The notes under the pieces: model-generated
Told to the model about the DNA's origin: nothing
The model's input: the letters and a program-made list of their open reading frames with translations, nothing else
The model's database searches: none
Source: Thermofilaceae archaeon
Lineage (GTDB): Archaea > Thermoproteota > Thermoprotei > Thermofilales > Thermofilaceae
DNA length: 5,492 nt
Direction of reading: 5' to 3'
Assembly: GCA_027027675.1 (NCBI GenBank)
Contig: JALVKT010000039.1
Location: forward strand, 1 to 5,492
Program-made: the position numbers and the translations under genes
In this document: piece after piece, positions 4,087 to 5,492 of the stretch
Layout of the letters: every line of letters starts with the position of its first letter
Numbering within the stretch: position 1 is the stretch's first letter

Positions 4087-5492
4087 TTGGAGACTCTTGT
4101 TAGAGCCGCGGTCGAGATAAGGAAGGTAATATTTGAGCTGATACCCCCTGAGGCGGAGGTCACTAAAGTCGACTTCGAAGGGCCTAAGATAGCAATCTAC
4201 AGTAGAAAGCCCCACCTATTCCTGGAGAACAACGGGGAGCTTGTGAAGAAGGTTGCGAAGGCCCTCAAGAAGCGCGTCATAGTTAGGGGAGACCCTGACT
4301 CGAGGATGAACGAGAGAGAGGCTGAGGCGCTGATAAAAAGCCTCATACCCTCCGAGGCGAAGCTGCAGGACATCTTCTTTAACATAATAACCGGGGAGGT
4401 GGAGATAGAAGTCCTGTACCCGGAGAAGGTTCCCGGCCAGGTGCTCTACGAGATACTCGCCAAGACCCTCTGGCACCCAAAGCTTATACGGAAGCCTCCC
4501 TTGAGCAGCAGGACAGTAAAGGAGATACGCGCTCTCTACCGGTCATACGCTGAGGAGCGGCTGAAGTTTCTCCACCAGCTGGGGTATAGGATTTACCGGA
4601 AACCCCTGTTTGAGGACAAGTATGTGCGCATAGTAGCCCTTGGAAGCTTCCAGGAGGTTGGGCGGAGCGCCATACTCGTCCAGACGCCGGACTCCAACAT
4701 CCTCCTCGACGCCGGCATAAAGCCGACGTCTAACGGTGACGAGCTCCCCTTCTTCGACCTTCCCGAGTTTAACGTTGAAGAGCTGGACGCAGTGGTGGTT
4801 ACGCATGCACACCTGGACCACTGCGGCATAGTCCCCTACCTGTACAAGTACGGCTACAAGGGCCCCGTGTACATGACGGAGCCAACGCTGCACCTGGCGA
4901 AGCTCCTCTACGACGACTACCTGAAAATCGCCGAGCGGGAGGGGAGGAAGGCCCCCTACGGGATACGGGACGTGGCGTCAACGCTTCTTCACGCGTATAC
5001 GCTCAGCTACGGCGAGGTCACCGATATCTCCCCGGACACTAAGTTGACTCTCTACAGGTCTGGCCACATTATAGGCTCGGCGCTGGCCCACCTCCACATA
5101 GGGGAAGGGCTGCTCAACATAGTCTACACTGGAGACATAAAGTATGCGAACACGATGCTCCTCGAAAAGGCCCATACGAGGTTTCCCCGCGTAGAGGTGC
5201 TCATAATAGAGTCCACCTATGGCGGAAACGAGGACAGGCTTCCCGACGAGATGGAGGCCCAGCTGCAGCTGCTGGAGATCGTGAAGGACACCATTAGGCG
5301 TGGAGGCGTGGTACTGATACCCGTTCTAGCCATAGGCAGGGCCCAGGAGATACTGTTATCCCTAATCTCGCTGATAAAGAAGAAGGCCCTCGAGGAAATA
5401 CCGATTTTCATTGAGGGCATGATGAACGAGGTTTCAGCGGTACACACGGCATTCCCCGAGTACCTCTCATCCAGGATCAGAAACCTCATCTA
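4087..5492 (+). CDS. aCPSF1: aCPSF1/FttA: KH-domain, metallo-beta-lactamase, beta-CASP ribonuclease (C-terminus cut off)
   Basis: Archaeal homologue of the CPSF73 3'-end nuclease, known as aCPSF1 or FttA. It cleaves nascent RNA at U-rich 3' ends and terminates transcription. There are 468 codons here; the family has about 630-650, so beta-CASP motifs B and C and the dimerising C-terminus lie outside. Order: KH-like RNA-binding region, residues about 1-145 (two KH modules); linker with RTVKEIRALYRSYAEERLKF; metallo-beta-lactamase domain from about 178, with GSFQEVGRSA, the zinc motif H240-A-H242-L-D244-H245, H327 in SGHIIGSA and D350 in TGDIKY. The beta-CASP domain starts near ESTYGG (375-380) and continues through LIPVLAIGRAQE and FIEGMMNEVSAVHTAFPEYL. 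All visible metal ligands are present, so an active nuclease is expected. Start TTG 4087 is supported by GGTGA and by an upstream stop at 4060-4062. Probably co-transcribed with psmB. The frame is open to the window's end. Confidence 0.96.
   Translation, partial: METLVRAAVEIRKVIFELIPPEAEVTKVDFEGPKIAIYSRKPHLFLENNGELVKKVAKALKKRVIVRGDPDSRMNEREAEALIKSLIPSEAKLQDIFFNIITGEVEIEVLYPEKVPGQVLYEILAKTLWHPKLIRKPPLSSRTVKEIRALYRSYAEERLKFLHQLGYRIYRKPLFEDKYVRIVALGSFQEVGRSAILVQTPDSNILLDAGIKPTSNGDELPFFDLPEFNVEELDAVVVTHAHLDHCGIVPYLYKYGYKGPVYMTEPTLHLAKLLYDDYLKIAEREGRKAPYGIRDVASTLLHAYTLSYGEVTDISPDTKLTLYRSGHIIGSALAHLHIGEGLLNIVYTGDIKYANTMLLEKAHTRFPRVEVLIIESTYGGNEDRLPDEMEAQLQLLEIVKDTIRRGGVVLIPVLAIGRAQEILLSLISLIKKKALEEIPIFIEGMMNEVSAVHTAFPEYLSSRIRNLI

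Noticed and set aside
3786..5489. Minus-strand frames opposite psmB and aCPSF1, for example 3786-4163, 4543-4893 and 5217-5489
   Set aside because: The plus strand encodes motif-complete proteasome beta and aCPSF1. The minus frames have no recognisable domains.
1..5492. CRISPR array, tRNA, insertion sequence, toxin-antitoxin or defence system
   Set aside because: No regularly spaced repeats, no cloverleaf-like segment, no transposase or inverted terminal repeats, and every long stretch is accounted for by five housekeeping-type genes.

Overview
The window is archaeal. It carries a Cdc48-type double AAA ATPase, a catalytic 20S proteasome beta subunit, a long-type (SlyD-like) FKBP prolyl isomerase, a member of the archaeal family UPF0179, and the KH/metallo-beta-lactamase/beta-CASP nuclease aCPSF1 (FttA). 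Codon usage is dominated by ATA for Ile, AGG for Arg and GAG for Glu, in GC-rich, densely packed DNA. TATA boxes lie very close to start codons, and TTG/GTG starts are used. Together these suggest a hyperthermophilic crenarchaeon (Thermoproteota, perhaps a Pyrodictium/Hyperthermus-like Desulfurococcales). The order-level guess is inference, and I do not name a species.

Layout: (i) 1 to about 1859, minus strand: cdc48, cut off at the window's left edge after the D2 arginine-finger region. (ii) 1860-1988: divergent promoter region between cdc48 and the FKBP gene, with one TATA-like box per direction. (iii) 1989-2822, plus: FKBP with an acidic low-complexity C-terminal tail. (iv) 2656-3294, minus: UPF0179, converging on the FKBP gene and overlapping its last 167 nt in antisense. 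(v) 3295-3371: short AT-rich divergent promoter region. (vi) 3372-4022, plus: proteasome beta subunit. (vii) 4023-4086: short spacer with an oligo-T tract and a Shine-Dalgarno motif. (viii) 4087 to the end, plus: aCPSF1, cut off by the right edge inside the beta-CASP domain. No tRNA, rRNA, CRISPR, insertion sequence or integrated element is visible, and no stretch over 300 nt lacks a gene.

How the genes fit together: most of the window concerns protein quality control. Cdc48 unfolds substrates and is known in archaea to be able to feed the 20S core. PsmB provides the proteolytic sites, and the FKBP is a folding helper. aCPSF1 is the archaeal transcription-termination and 3'-end nuclease; as I recall, it recurs beside the proteasome beta gene in other archaea. 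UPF0179 has no assigned function, but its six cysteines suggest metal binding.

I found no wholly new multi-gene system. Three local oddities stand out. The UPF0179 frame runs on into a roughly 55-residue, 40% arginine tail encoded entirely opposite the acidic FKBP tail. A sharply bounded patch in cdc48 D2 uses only T- and G-ending codons. A 79-nt stretch around the two Walker A motifs of cdc48 is nearly identical between D1 and D2, including synonymous positions.
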